DNA from: Chloroflexota bacterium
GTDB taxonomy: Bacteria; Chloroflexota; Anaerolineae; Aggregatilineales; Phototrophicaceae
Direction of reading: 5' to 3'
NCBI GenBank assembly: GCA_023430545.1
Contig: JAEZAF010000053.1
Location: 1 to 29,249 of the forward strand
Length of the DNA: 29,249 nt
Both the position numbers and the translations under genes were made by a program. Shown piece after piece: positions 15,714 through 24,345 of the stretch (positions are counted from its first letter, which is position 1; the number at the start of each line of letters is the position of its first letter). The notes under the pieces are model-generated. The model searched no databases, had not been told where the DNA came from, and saw nothing but the letters and a program-made list of their open reading frames with translations.

Positions 15714-17582
15714 TTGAGAACCCGTCAGACATTAATCCATGCCCATCAACGGCAGATCACCCGGCTGAGCGCCCGCCGGGATGACATCCTTCAGCGCAGT
15801 TCGAATCTCACCCGCTGGCGCTTACTGACTTTCGTCGCAGGCTTCATCGCGACCTTCATAGGCTACAGCAACTCCAATACGGTCGGGACACTGGTGCTGA
15901 TCGTCTCATTTGTGATCTTCGGTATACTGGTTGCCATTCATCGGCGCGTCCAGCGTGCCGCCGACCGGATGGCGATCTGGCAGCGCCTGAAATACGAGGC
16001 ACTGGCGCGGCTTCAACTTCACTGGAACGCCCTGCCAGACGAGGTAACGATTCCGGTCGAGGCGACGCATCCCTTCGCCTATGATCTGGACATCCTCGGC
16101 GACTACTCGCTGTACCGCCTGCTCGATACCACCGGCTCGGTCGGGGGCAGCCGACGTTTGTCAGAGTGGCTGCTGCAAACCCTGCCTGATGCGCCATCGA
16201 TTCTCCGGCGGCAGGCGCTGGTGCGCGAACTGATTCCCCTCACCAGCTTTCGTGAACGGCTGGCGCTGGCAATGCGGGAACCCAATCTGCACCGGCGCGG
16301 CGCAAACCCGCGCTGGGATGGTGACGCCATCCTGAACTGGCTGCGCCATCTGGCAGGATCACGGGTACAAGGCTGGCAGGTTGCGCTGTTACTCGGGCTG
16401 GCGGCGCTCAATCTGGTCTTATTTGCACTGGATGCGCTGGACATCCTGCCGCAGTACTGGATCACCTCGGTCGTCGCTTACTGGACGCTGATGCTGCTGA
16501 CCCTGCGCGGCATGGGGGATCTGTTCAGCCGCAGCCTCTCGCTGCAATCTGAACTCGAACGGATGGCGGCGGCATTTGAATCACTGGAAACCTACTCATA
16601 TTCGGCGAACAGTGAGCTGGCGGCCCTCTGTCAGCCGTTCAGGGACAGCACACGCCGACCATCAAGCCAGTTTCAGCGCGTGAAGTGGATCGTCTCCGGC
16701 ATGAGCCTCAGCCGCAATCCGGTGCTGTGGCTGTGGCTTAACACCGTGATGCCATGGGATGTCCTGTTCGCCTATCTGCTTCAAAAGCAGGTGCATGAAC
16801 TCAGCACCATCCTGCCGGACTGGCTGGAGACGTTTTACGAGATCGAGGCGCTGAATACACTGGCCGCGTTCGCCTATCTCAATCCAGGCTATACCTTCTC
16901 GCAGATCGACCGTGAAACCGGTATTGAGACACAGCGCATCGGACATCCGCTGATCCCGCAGGAAGCACGGGTGACCAATGACTTTACGCTCGCCGGCATC
17001 GGTAAAGTCGTGATTGTGACCGGCTCGAATATGTCCGGCAAAAGTTCCTTCCTGCGCACACTCGGCGTCAACCTCTGCCTGACCTATGCGGGCGGAGTCG
17101 TCGCGGCGGACAGGCTGCACACCGGCATCTTCCAGTTGTTTACCTGTATCCGCGTCAGTGACTCGGTGATCGATGGGATCTCTTACTTCTATGCTGAGGT
17201 CAAGCGGCTCCGCGCCCTGCTGGATGCGGTCGAGACCAGTGACCAGCAGCAGCTTCCACCAGTCTTCTTCCTGATCGACGAGATCTTCAAAGGGACCAAT
17301 AACCGCGAACGGCTGATCGGCAGCCGCGAATACATCCGCGCCCTGACCCGTCACTACGGCCTCGGCCTGATCTCCACCCATGATCTCGAACTCACACAGC
17401 TTGCCGACGAACTGGAACAGGTCAGCAACCTGCACTTTCGGGAAGACATCCGCGAGGGACGTATGCACTTCGATTACCACCTGCATCACGGCCCCAGCCC
17501 GACCACCAACGCGCTGAAGATCATGGCGCTGGAAGGACTGCCGATTGCCGCTGATGTCTTCGAGGATAAGGCATCACAGTAA
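15714..17582 (+). CDS. Membrane-associated MutS-family ATPase
   Basis: The 622-residue product has a MutS-type ABC ATPase domain at its C-terminus. Walker A is TGSNMSGKSS (residues 436-445), Walker B is FFLIDEIFKGTNNRER (about 517-532) and the H-loop is ISTHD (553-557). It lacks the MutS mismatch-recognition domain I. Instead it has two hydrophobic regions, about residues 35-75 (LLTFVAGFIATFIGY; LVLIVSFVIFGILVAI) and 220-265 (VALLLGLAALNLVLFAL; SVVAYWTLMLL), which look like membrane hairpins flanking a core/lever region. This layout fits poorly characterised MutS paralogues of unknown role, not canonical mismatch repair. The only start candidate near the beginning of the open frame is a TTG at 15714 with AGGAT upstream, so the start is tentative. 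It heads a closely spaced run of plus-strand genes. Confidence 0.85.
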   Translation: MRTRQTLIHAHQRQITRLSARRDDILQRSSNLTRWRLLTFVAGFIATFIGYSNSNTVGTLVLIVSFVIFGILVAIHRRVQRAADRMAIWQRLKYEALARLQLHWNALPDEVTIPVEATHPFAYDLDILGDYSLYRLLDTTGSVGGSRRLSEWLLQTLPDAPSILRRQALVRELIPLTSFRERLALAMREPNLHRRGANPRWDGDAILNWLRHLAGSRVQGWQVALLLGLAALNLVLFALDALDILPQYWITSVVAYWTLMLLTLRGMGDLFSRSLSLQSELERMAAAFESLETYSYSANSELAALCQPFRDSTRRPSSQFQRVKWIVSGMSLSRNPVLWLWLNTVMPWDVLFAYLLQKQVHELSTILPDWLETFYEIEALNTLAAFAYLNPGYTFSQIDRETGIETQRIGHPLIPQEARVTNDFTLAGIGKVVIVTGSNMSGKSSFLRTLGVNLCLTYAGGVVAADRLHTGIFQLFTCIRVSDSVIDGISYFYAEVKRLRALLDAVETSDQQQLPPVFFLIDEIFKGTNNRERLIGSREYIRALTRHYGLGLISTHDLELTQLADELEQVSNLHFREDIREGRMHFDYHLHHGPSPTTNALKIMALEGLPIAADVFEDKASQ

Positions 17583-17667
17583 GCCGCAGGACACATCTGT
17601 CGCTTGCATCCGCGCGAGGTTGTCACGATAATCAACCATCATTACTTTTGAGTTCAGGACTGCAATT

Positions 17668-18027
17668 GTGAAGCTCAACACTTACTCCATCTGGATTCAT
17701 ACTGGCGGCGAAGCGCTGGCTGGCACTGATTCGAATGTGTTCATCCAGCTTTACGGGACCGAAGGCAAGACGGAGTCGATTCACCTGCCAGCCAAGGACA
17801 TCTTCGCCTTCGAGGCGGACAGTGTCGATAAATTCATCCTGGAAGTCCCGGATCTGGGCGAACTCACTCGCTGCTGTGTCGGGCATGATGGCACAGCCGA
17901 CTCCGGCTGGTTTGTGGTGGAGGTGCGCGTGGCCGATGATGAAACCGACCGCGAATGGCACTTCCCCTTCAACCAGTGGATTGGCATTGAAGAATCCGGA
18001 AAGCACTTTGCATGCGCCGACTGCTAA
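17668..18027 (+). CDS. Stand-alone PLAT/LH2 domain protein
   Basis: The 119-residue product is essentially one PLAT (LH2) beta-sandwich domain. YSIWIHTGGEALAGTDSNVF matches the opening strands and the GTD(S/A)NV signature. IQLYGTEGKTESIHL, FILEVPDLGEL, GHDGTADSGWFVVEVRV and FPFNQWIG match later conserved blocks. PLAT domains mediate protein or membrane binding in eukaryotic lipoxygenases, lipases and polycystins, often in a Ca2+-dependent way. They are uncommon as free-standing bacterial proteins. No signal peptide is present. The start is GTG at 17668. The next gene begins 16 bp before this stop, suggesting co-transcription or coupled translation. A reverse-strand ORF covers the same bases and was rejected. 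Confidence 0.85.
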   Translation: MKLNTYSIWIHTGGEALAGTDSNVFIQLYGTEGKTESIHLPAKDIFAFEADSVDKFILEVPDLGELTRCCVGHDGTADSGWFVVEVRVADDETDREWHFPFNQWIGIEESGKHFACADC

Positions 18028-18518
18028 ACCTGAATCACCGCACCACTGATATTGTCAGGCTGTGCACAGTTGCAATCATGACGTTGCTCGTCGGGCTGCT
18101 CTCGGCCTGCAACCTGATGCCATCACAGCAGAATACTACTCCGGCAGCGACACCGGACCTGCCCCGCGTCGAGTTTCTCTCTCCGCCCAACCGTGCCACC
18201 GTGATCGAAGGCGCACTGATGGATGTCGATATCGTGGCGCAGGACGAGACGGTTGGCATCTCGAAGGTCGAATTTCTGGTGGATGGTCAGCTACTGCAAA
18301 CCGGCGAAACTGACAGCGGCAACGAGAAGATCTACCGCGTGACGATGAACTGGCTGGCGGAAGGTGTCGGCAATCACAGCCTGAGCGTTATCGCTTACCG
18401 CCCCACCGGCATCGCCGGACAGGAAACCACCATCGTGGTCGAAGTCGTCCCTGATGCTGCGGGTGGTTCTACAGACAGCGTATCCGTGGACACCGACGAG
18501 ACCAACGACGCTGATTGA
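18012..18518 (+). CDS. Lipoprotein with a bacterial Ig-like domain
   Basis: The 168-residue product begins with a basic n-region, then a hydrophobic core and lipobox LLSAC with the acceptor Cys33, indicating a diacylglyceryl-anchored lipoprotein. After a Ser/Thr/Pro linker, residues about 52-145 have the pattern of a Big_7/Ig-like fold: VEFLSPPNRATVIEGALMDV, ISKVEFLVDGQLLQTG and GNHSLSVIAYRPTG. This type is common in extracellular proteins. The tail is Asp/Ser-rich. It overlaps the PLAT gene by 16 bp. Function is unknown; binding or scaffolding at the cell surface is likely. Confidence 0.82.
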   Translation: MRRLLNLNHRTTDIVRLCTVAIMTLLVGLLSACNLMPSQQNTTPAATPDLPRVEFLSPPNRATVIEGALMDVDIVAQDETVGISKVEFLVDGQLLQTGETDSGNEKIYRVTMNWLAEGVGNHSLSVIAYRPTGIAGQETTIVVEVVPDAAGGSTDSVSVDTDETNDAD

Positions 18519-18564
18519 TCGCTGACTGAAACCTGACTGATCATCGAGAGATTGAGACACAAAG

Positions 18565-18945
18565 ATGACCTACCTGCAGCGGATTAACTATCATCCCAAC
18601 ACCGATCAGATGACCGATGCCGAAAAGCGCTATCTGACGGATCATTTCGACGCCTATGGTGCAGAACTGGTCGCGCATGGGCAGGCACTGCCGTGGCAGC
18701 TCATCGAAGAAGTGGAAGTCGCCAAAGCCGCCAGAGCCGCCGGACCAGCAGGCTGGCTGGTCAAAAATCTGGTGGTGGGTGGCGAACGCTATCATGTCGG
18801 CATTTACTACGGCAATCAGGAAGTCGTTTTTTCCAACGTGACATGGAATGTCGCCCAGTACATCGTCAGAAATATCGCCTACTTCGCCCCGCAGATGATC
18901 CGGTACACCGGGCCGGAAGATCTTGTCGCTCTCACCGAAATATAG
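18565..18945 (+). CDS. Conserved-looking small protein, function unknown
   Basis: The product has 126 residues with no signal peptide or TM segment. It contains DAEKRYLTDHFDAYGAEL, WQLIEEVEVAKAARAAGPAGW, then beta-like strands (LVKNLVVGGERYHVGIYYG, EVVFSNVTWNVAQYIV). I do not recognise a family. It lies 46 bp after the lipoprotein gene and 16 bp before the next start, in the same orientation, so it is probably in the same transcription unit. Confidence 0.72.
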   Translation: MTYLQRINYHPNTDQMTDAEKRYLTDHFDAYGAELVAHGQALPWQLIEEVEVAKAARAAGPAGWLVKNLVVGGERYHVGIYYGNQEVVFSNVTWNVAQYIVRNIAYFAPQMIRYTGPEDLVALTEI

Positions 18946-18961
18946 CCACAGTTGGCGGCTG

Positions 18962-20182
18962 ATGCGCTCAAGGGGATGTTTCAGGCCGTCGATGGCTGTC
19001 ACACTGTGGATCGCTATGGCGGTTGTCGTGGTCTGTGCGGTTTCCGCCTGTACACCTGCGCCGCTTCCAGCGCCGACACCGACACCGCTGCCACAGTCGG
19101 CATGGGGGCCGGTATACACGGTGAGCTACGCCCCGCAGCTTGATGCCCCGGCCTTCGCCGCGCTCAGTGATCGTTTTGCATTTGCATGGGTCGCCTCAGA
19201 TGCCGCCGGTGTCCATCAGGATGTGCGGCATCTCACCGCCGTCGGCATGTCGGATGCCGCCGCGCTGCCGCTGAACCCCTTCGCACCGCATGACCTGACA
19301 CTGTGGCCTGCGGCAGAGGATACCGCCCAGCTTCTGTATCTGGATGAAGACAGCGCCACCCAGACATATCGACTCTATTCCGCCATCTTTACCGAGCCGC
19401 ACACTCTGCTGCGGGGGCCAAATCGCATTTCGGATCAGGTGACGCACCGCTATACAGCGCTGCAAACCGAAAACGGCGGCCTGTGGGTGGTATGGAGCAC
19501 CGGCAGCGCCCTCGAAAGCCGCCTCTACGCCCAACAGATCGACGCATTTGGACGCCCTCAGCCCAACGCACTGATGACCACCGATGCCGATCATCCAGTA
19601 TTGGTGCAAAGCGCTGACGATCGGATGATCCTGTTCTGGATGCACCCTGTCACACACATGATTTATGCTGGCCGCTTTGAGTCAGGCGTGCTGGGCGAAA
19701 TATACGCATTAGGTGAAGGGATGATCCCGCAGCCGGGTGAATTACAGGTGAAGTTTAACGTCATGGCGGCAGGCGATCACTTTATCCTGATCTGGAATAC
19801 GCTGCTGCCGAACCACAGACCGCAGACCTATCTCAGCGTCGCACAGCTTAACCCCGGCGGGATGACACTCCCTGTCGTGGCGGAGACCGGGGCATCCGAC
19901 GGTTCACGCCGCGCACTCGCATGGCTGACCGCATCCCCTGCCAGCCCAACACTGACCGCTGCCGCGATGATTGACGATGAGCTTGGACTGGTCACATGGG
20001 ATGGTCAGCGCTTCACCGATTTTCAGAGTGTCGTCCGGCTGGATACACCGCTGATCGGCCTACCCGCGCTGTATGGTGATGCAGAGGGTCAGCGCTACCT
20101 GTTGTGGTCAGAACCCCGGACAGAAACCGCAGCCGAACTGCGCTTTACCTCTACCCGTTCCCTTGACAGCCTCAGCCCATAA
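18962..20182 (+). CDS. Lipoprotein, probable beta-propeller
   Basis: The 406-residue product has a basic n-region, a hydrophobic core (VTLWIAMAVVVVCAV) and lipobox VSAC with Cys30. A short Pro/Thr linker (TPAPLPAPTPTPLP) follows. The rest has repeating beta-rich blades, each with an aromatic or Trp motif such as FAFAWVASDAAG, GGLWVVWSTGS, RMILFWMHPV, HFILIWNTLLP and RYLLWSEPRT. This suggests a five- or six-bladed sialidase-like or WD-type propeller. I chose the ATG at 18962 because it gives a normal signal peptide. An upstream TTG (18923) and an internal ATG (18992) are alternatives. Its stop lies 4 bp from the stop of the convergent gene with no terminator between. Confidence 0.8.
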   Translation: MRSRGCFRPSMAVTLWIAMAVVVVCAVSACTPAPLPAPTPTPLPQSAWGPVYTVSYAPQLDAPAFAALSDRFAFAWVASDAAGVHQDVRHLTAVGMSDAAALPLNPFAPHDLTLWPAAEDTAQLLYLDEDSATQTYRLYSAIFTEPHTLLRGPNRISDQVTHRYTALQTENGGLWVVWSTGSALESRLYAQQIDAFGRPQPNALMTTDADHPVLVQSADDRMILFWMHPVTHMIYAGRFESGVLGEIYALGEGMIPQPGELQVKFNVMAAGDHFILIWNTLLPNHRPQTYLSVAQLNPGGMTLPVVAETGASDGSRRALAWLTASPASPTLTAAAMIDDELGLVTWDGQRFTDFQSVVRLDTPLIGLPALYGDAEGQRYLLWSEPRTETAAELRFTSTRSLDSLSP

Positions 20183-20186
20183 ACAG

Positions 20187-21125
20187 CTAGAACAGCGGAC
20201 GGAACACGACCCGATACGAGCGCAGTGCTGAACCTTCCGCCGTCTCGCAGGTTTCCGCGATAATCGGTGTGGTGGATGGGTCCGACTGGCTGGGCATATC
20301 GATCACGTACTGCTTGCCCGCTTCCATCTGGAAATCGGCATAGTCCAGTCCACGCAGGCTGTTCAGTCCGGTAAAAAAGACGCTGCTGCCATCCGCCCAC
20401 TGAACACGGACGCGCTGTCCCGGCATCGGCCCGCCGGAACCATTCTGCACATACACTTCGATTACACCGGAAAACAGCGGATCACAGAACGGTTCCAGCC
20501 GCACAATCTGAAAGCCGGTCTGCTGCTGCGGAGTCAGCGCCACAATCGGTGCATCAGGTGTACCGGTCGCTTCGATGGTGACAATCGGGGTCGGGGTTTT
20601 AGTCGGCGGCGGTGGCAGCGTCGGTGACGGCAGAACCCGTATCTCTTCGGTCTCGACCGGTTCCTGCACTGCCGGGATGAGGTCATCCGCGCAGCCAGCA
20701 CGCCCCTGAAGCTGATAGAAGCGCATGGCAGTGCGGATCGCATTCAGGCCGCTGTTACTGCTGACATAGCCGCTGCGTGCCAGATCACAGGTGATGTCCG
20801 CCACAAACTGGATCGGGTCCACCGACGGGCGCAGGGTATTCAACTGTCGGATGGCAAGTCCCAGATCACCGTCATAGGCATAGGCAAGGACAGCGGCTAT
20901 AGCGTAATTGGCCTGATCCGCACGGTTCAACTGCCACGGCTCCGTGTCGAATTCCTCAGCCGGTGCGATATTCCATGCAAAGAAGACTCCGCCGCCGATG
21001 CCAAGCAGAATCCCAAAGAACAATCCTACCCATGAAAACGAACGACGGGGACGCTCATAACGACTGCGGCGGCGCTGTTCACGCGACTCACGCGTTTGTT
21101 GGGTTGTCTGAAATGAGTCGGTCAT
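20187..21125 (-). CDS. Membrane-anchored extracytoplasmic protein (paralogue of its upstream neighbour)
   Basis: The 312-residue product has a basic cytoplasmic N-terminus (REQRRRSRYERPRRS), one TM segment (about 31-52, GLFFGILLGIGGGVFFAW) and an outside helical domain (about 60-155). A Pro/Thr linker (PTLPPPPTKTPTPIV) and a C-terminal beta domain (about 205-312: FQIVRLEPFCDPLFSGVIEVYVQ, PGQRVRVQWADGSSVFFTGL) follow. The TM plus helical part aligns with the neighbouring 128-residue protein: W, xPxE, then YxxxIA...D.D.LxAIxxL. The start codon overlaps the stop of that gene by 4 bp, a sign of translational coupling. The function is unknown; it is probably a cell-envelope complex component. Confidence 0.78.
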   Translation of the reverse strand: MTDSFQTTQQTRESREQRRRSRYERPRRSFSWVGLFFGILLGIGGGVFFAWNIAPAEEFDTEPWQLNRADQANYAIAAVLAYAYDGDLGLAIRQLNTLRPSVDPIQFVADITCDLARSGYVSSNSGLNAIRTAMRFYQLQGRAGCADDLIPAVQEPVETEEIRVLPSPTLPPPPTKTPTPIVTIEATGTPDAPIVALTPQQQTGFQIVRLEPFCDPLFSGVIEVYVQNGSGGPMPGQRVRVQWADGSSVFFTGLNSLRGLDYADFQMEAGKQYVIDMPSQSDPSTTPIIAETCETAEGSALRSYRVVFRPLF

Positions 21126-21508
21126 GGCTGCCCCTGACCCGGTACTTCCACCGCACGATACTGTTCGAACAGCGGCGAAGTGCGCCCCAGCCCTTCAGAC
21201 AGTGCGATCAGATGGCGAATCGACTGGATCTCGCGGGAATTGGTGATAAAACGCTCGGCAGTGCGCTGCACATAATCCGGAACATTATCGACCCCCAGCA
21301 CACTCAGCCGCTGAATCGCCCCCAGCCCATCGCGATCCGCGAGAAAGCCTTTGGCGATCATCACCGTGTACTCGTCCTTATACTGCTGTGCCAGAAGGCT
21401 GGCGGGGCTGTTGATATATTCAACCGGGAACTGCACCCATCCCAGATATAAACCGATGGCAGTCCCGATGACAAGACCTAGCAGAATAGAAAGCAGCGTG
21501 CGAAGCAT
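21122..21508 (-). CDS. Short membrane-anchored protein (paralogue of the downstream gene product)
   Basis: The 128-residue product starts with a TM segment (LLSILLGLVIGTAIGLYLGW), then an extracytoplasmic helical domain: FPVEYINSP, YKDEYTVMIAKGFLADRDGLGAIQRLSVLG, YVQRTAERFITNS. It shares the TM and helical part with the next gene, which adds a linker and a beta domain. The two overlap by 4 bp and surely form one transcript. The helical pairs recall TPR-like or anti-parallel hairpins, but I cannot name a family. The ribosome-binding site before the ATG at 21508 is weak. Confidence 0.75.
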   Translation of the reverse strand: MLRTLLSILLGLVIGTAIGLYLGWVQFPVEYINSPASLLAQQYKDEYTVMIAKGFLADRDGLGAIQRLSVLGVDNVPDYVQRTAERFITNSREIQSIRHLIALSEGLGRTSPLFEQYRAVEVPGQGQP

Positions 21509-21631
21509 ATGTTCATAATCAATGCGTAAAGTAACAATCAGTCAGACTTTATCTTATGGTGTGATTGCCGAAATGCAAAGCGGCAGTTCGTTGAGATCCC
21601 TGACCAGATCGATCATCTGATTCATCCGCCG

Positions 21632-21667
21632 GAAACAAAAAGCAGCGAGACGGTTCTCTCACTGCTT
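21632..21667 (-). terminator. Terminator of mutS2
   Basis: 11-bp stem AAGCAGTGAGA / TCTCGCTGCTT with one wobble and a 6-nt loop, followed by TTTTGTTT on the minus strand, 24 bp after the mutS2 stop. Confidence 0.9.
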
Positions 21668-21691
21668 CTGTCTTCACAGGTTGGACCAGAG

Positions 21692-24088
21692 TTAGTTGAT
21701 CGGCACCATGTGGATCACGGTGACGCCGTCCCCACCCTCGTTCGGATGTCCGGTCTCGACTTTGGAGACCAATGCATGGCTCTCGACATATTCACGGACG
21801 GCCTTGCGCAGTGCGCCGGTGCCCTTCCCGTGAATGATCCGCCCGAACGGCAGTCCGGCAGTATAGGCCGCGTCGATATAGGCTTCGAGCTGCTCAATCG
21901 ATTCCTCGACACGCTGACCGCGCAGGTCCAGTTCCATACCGGGAGATTTACCGCGTGAGATACCGGTCGCGACGGGTTCATACTGGCGGACATGGCCGCG
22001 CTCACGGGTGCGCTTTTCGCTCTTCTTGCGCTTCTGAAGTTCGTGCAGCGCGGCACGTACCCGCAGCGATCCCACCTGTACGACGGCGTCGGTCGCATCC
22101 AGTTCCGTGACAATGCCTTCGGCGTTCAGCGTCTCCAGCCAGACATTATCTCCCAGACGCGGCTTCCAGTCGTCGCGGCGCTCCGGCGTCTCCGGTGAAT
22201 TCTCTACAGGCTGACGTGCAGCACTCGCGATGCGGTCGGCGGCTTCCTGCACGGCACGCAGATTTTCCAGCGGAAGCCCTGCCGTGCGCAGGTCGTTGCG
22301 CAGGCGGCGGATATCCCGGCGCATCTCTTCCATTTCGCCTTCCATGTTACGACGGGCGGCGTTAATCACATCGCGCCGCTCATCCTCGATTTTATCGAGC
22401 CGCGCCTGAAGTTGGTCACGCTGGGTTTCAATTTCCCGGCGGATGTCTTCGCTCTCCGCATGCTGACGACGCAGCGCTTCACGGGTGCGGTGGATTTCGT
22501 CCAGCAGATCGTCGGCGATCAGATCTTCCATCGCGACCATCCCGCGTGCCGAGTCGATGATTTCCTGCTTGAGTCCGAGCCGCTTGGCAATCGCCAGCGC
22601 GTTGGAACGTCCCGGCAGGCCGACGATCAAACGATAGGTCGGGGCCAGCGTTTCGAGGTCGAATTCCACACTGGCGTTGCGCACACCCGGCGTCTCGACA
22701 CTGTAGATCTTCAGTTCGGGATGATGCGTCGTGACCATTGTCGTTACACCACGCTCCAGCAGATAGGTCAGGATGGCACGTGCCAGCGCCGAGCCTTCCG
22801 CCGGATCAGTACCCGCGCCCATCTCATCGAGGATCACGAGGCTGCGGGTATCGCATTCGTCAAGAATTCTGATCAGGTTGGTCATATGCGACGAGAAGGT
22901 ACTGAGCGACTGCTCAATGCTCTGCTCATCCCCGATATCCGCAAACACGCCTTCGAACACCGAGAGTTTGGCTTCTTCACAGGGCAGATGCAGCCCACAC
23001 TGGGCCATCAGGGTCATGGTGCCGACCGTTTTCAGCGAAACCGTCTTCCCACCGGTATTCGGCCCGGTGATGACCAGCACCCATGTGTCCTCATCATATT
23101 CCACGTCAATCGGTACGACATTGCCGGAAAGCAGCGGATGCCGCGCCCCCTTCAGCTCAATCGTGCTGCCGGGGTGATTCGCGGCTTTCGGGCGGAAAGG
23201 AACCATCACCGGCTCCACGGCCTTGAGTGCATCGGCATAGTGAGCCTTGGCAAACACCAGATCCAGATACGCCAGCACTTCGACCGTCCGCACGATTTCC
23301 TCTGACACCTCACCAACCTGATCGGTCAGGGCCATCAGGATGCGGCGGATTTCCTTTTCCTCTTCGAGCTGCATTTCGCGCCACTGGTTGTTGAGTTCCA
23401 CCGTTTCCAGCGGCTCGATGAACAGTGTCGCACCGGAAGACGACGAGTCGTGAATGATGCCGGGGATCTTGCCCTTGTTATCGGCCTTGATCGGGACAAC
23501 ATAGCGGCCATTACGCATGGTGATAATGGCTTCCTGAAGATAGATCGACTTCGACGGCGAAGAAACCAGCCGGTTGAGCTTGGTTTGCAGGCGGTCAAAC
23601 GAGATCTGCATATCACGGCGGATCACGGCCAGTTTGGCACTGGCGCTGTCCTTGATCTCGCCGTTATCGTCAATGGCTGAGGCGATGGCGTCCTGAAGAT
23701 CGCCGCATTCCTCGACTTCTTCCATCAGTTCGGCCAGCAGCGGATAATGGTTTTTCATCCGGCCCAATGTACGCTTGAGTGTCGTCGCGCGGCGCAGTGT
23801 CGAGCGAACATCCAGCAGCGTCGAGGCATCGATCATCGCCCCACGCTGCGCGGCAATCGCCACATCGCGCACATCACGCGCACCACCCATGCTGACATTG
23901 GTCTTGTTTTCAAACAGCTTACGGGCTTCCTGCGTTTCCCGCTGCCAGGTTTTCACTTCATCGAGGTCAACCGAAGGCCGAAGGTCACGCGCCAGATCCG
24001 CACCCGCCGAAAACGTGGTGTAATCGGCAAGGCGGTGGAGTATCTTGTCCAGCTCCAGCGTATGGAGCGTTTTTTCATGGATTGTCAT
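21692..24088 (-). CDS. mutS2: MutS2 (DNA/ribosome-associated ATPase with Smr nuclease domain)
   Basis: The 798-residue length is usual for MutS2. The order is an N-terminal core/lever region, an ABC-type ATPase with Walker A GPNTGGKT (about residues 342-349) and Walker B LVILDEMGAGTDP, then the STFSSHM..I and TTHHPELK motifs. A long Glu/Arg-rich coiled coil follows (about 510-625). A KOW-like segment leads to a C-terminal Smr domain (about 725-798, LDLRGQRVEE..IIHGKGTGALR..V). Known roles include suppressing homologous recombination and, in Bacillus, splitting collided ribosomes for rescue. The ATG at 24088 has only a weak GA-rich site upstream. It has its own promoter about 85 bp upstream and a terminator. 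It differs from the 622-residue MutS-like protein in this window, which lacks the Smr domain and has TM segments. Confidence 0.97.
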   Translation of the reverse strand: MTIHEKTLHTLELDKILHRLADYTTFSAGADLARDLRPSVDLDEVKTWQRETQEARKLFENKTNVSMGGARDVRDVAIAAQRGAMIDASTLLDVRSTLRRATTLKRTLGRMKNHYPLLAELMEEVEECGDLQDAIASAIDDNGEIKDSASAKLAVIRRDMQISFDRLQTKLNRLVSSPSKSIYLQEAIITMRNGRYVVPIKADNKGKIPGIIHDSSSSGATLFIEPLETVELNNQWREMQLEEEKEIRRILMALTDQVGEVSEEIVRTVEVLAYLDLVFAKAHYADALKAVEPVMVPFRPKAANHPGSTIELKGARHPLLSGNVVPIDVEYDEDTWVLVITGPNTGGKTVSLKTVGTMTLMAQCGLHLPCEEAKLSVFEGVFADIGDEQSIEQSLSTFSSHMTNLIRILDECDTRSLVILDEMGAGTDPAEGSALARAILTYLLERGVTTMVTTHHPELKIYSVETPGVRNASVEFDLETLAPTYRLIVGLPGRSNALAIAKRLGLKQEIIDSARGMVAMEDLIADDLLDEIHRTREALRRQHAESEDIRREIETQRDQLQARLDKIEDERRDVINAARRNMEGEMEEMRRDIRRLRNDLRTAGLPLENLRAVQEAADRIASAARQPVENSPETPERRDDWKPRLGDNVWLETLNAEGIVTELDATDAVVQVGSLRVRAALHELQKRKKSEKRTRERGHVRQYEPVATGISRGKSPGMELDLRGQRVEESIEQLEAYIDAAYTAGLPFGRIIHGKGTGALRKAVREYVESHALVSKVETGHPNEGGDGVTVIHMVPIN

Positions 24089-24172
24089 GGTTCTTTTCGC
24101 TTGGTTAGAACATAGCGTTCAGATTTCGAAGATCGAATGTCAACGCCGCAGCACCAGCGTATCACACCAGTG

Positions 24173-24201
24173 AGTATAGTGAAGGCACTGCCCATTTTCA
24201 A
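24173..24201 (-). promoter_or_regulatory. Promoter of mutS2
   Basis: On the minus strand, TTGAAA (24201-24196), a 17-bp spacer and TATACT (24178-24173), placed 85 bp before the mutS2 ATG. Confidence 0.75.
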
Positions 24202-24240
24202 TTGTGGGTTTTTAAGGGTTCAATAAAGCTCATAAGGTTT

Positions 24241-24280
24241 CCAAAAAGAAACACCCTTCAACGTCAGGGTGTTTCCTTTT
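24241..24280 (-). terminator. Terminator of the SPFH-protein gene
   Basis: Perfect 10-bp stem GAAACACCCT / AGGGTGTTTC with an 8-nt loop, ending in TTTTT on the minus strand. The plus side is also followed by CTTTT, so it could act in both directions. Confidence 0.9.
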
Positions 24281-24345
24281 ACTGATACTTCAGACGCATC
24301 TTCGTCTGCGAATCTTACAGGCTCACAGCAGCGGAGGACACAGGC

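Noticed and set aside
16662..17489. 275-codon ORF on the minus strand
   Set aside because: Antisense to the MutS-like ATPase domain, whose Walker motifs are clearly on the plus strand.
17632..18006. 124-codon ORF on the minus strand
   Set aside because: It overlaps the plus-strand PLAT gene, which has an unmistakable domain match.
22412..23305. 297-codon ORF on the plus strand
   Set aside because: Antisense to the ATPase part of mutS2; low-complexity mirror of that gene.
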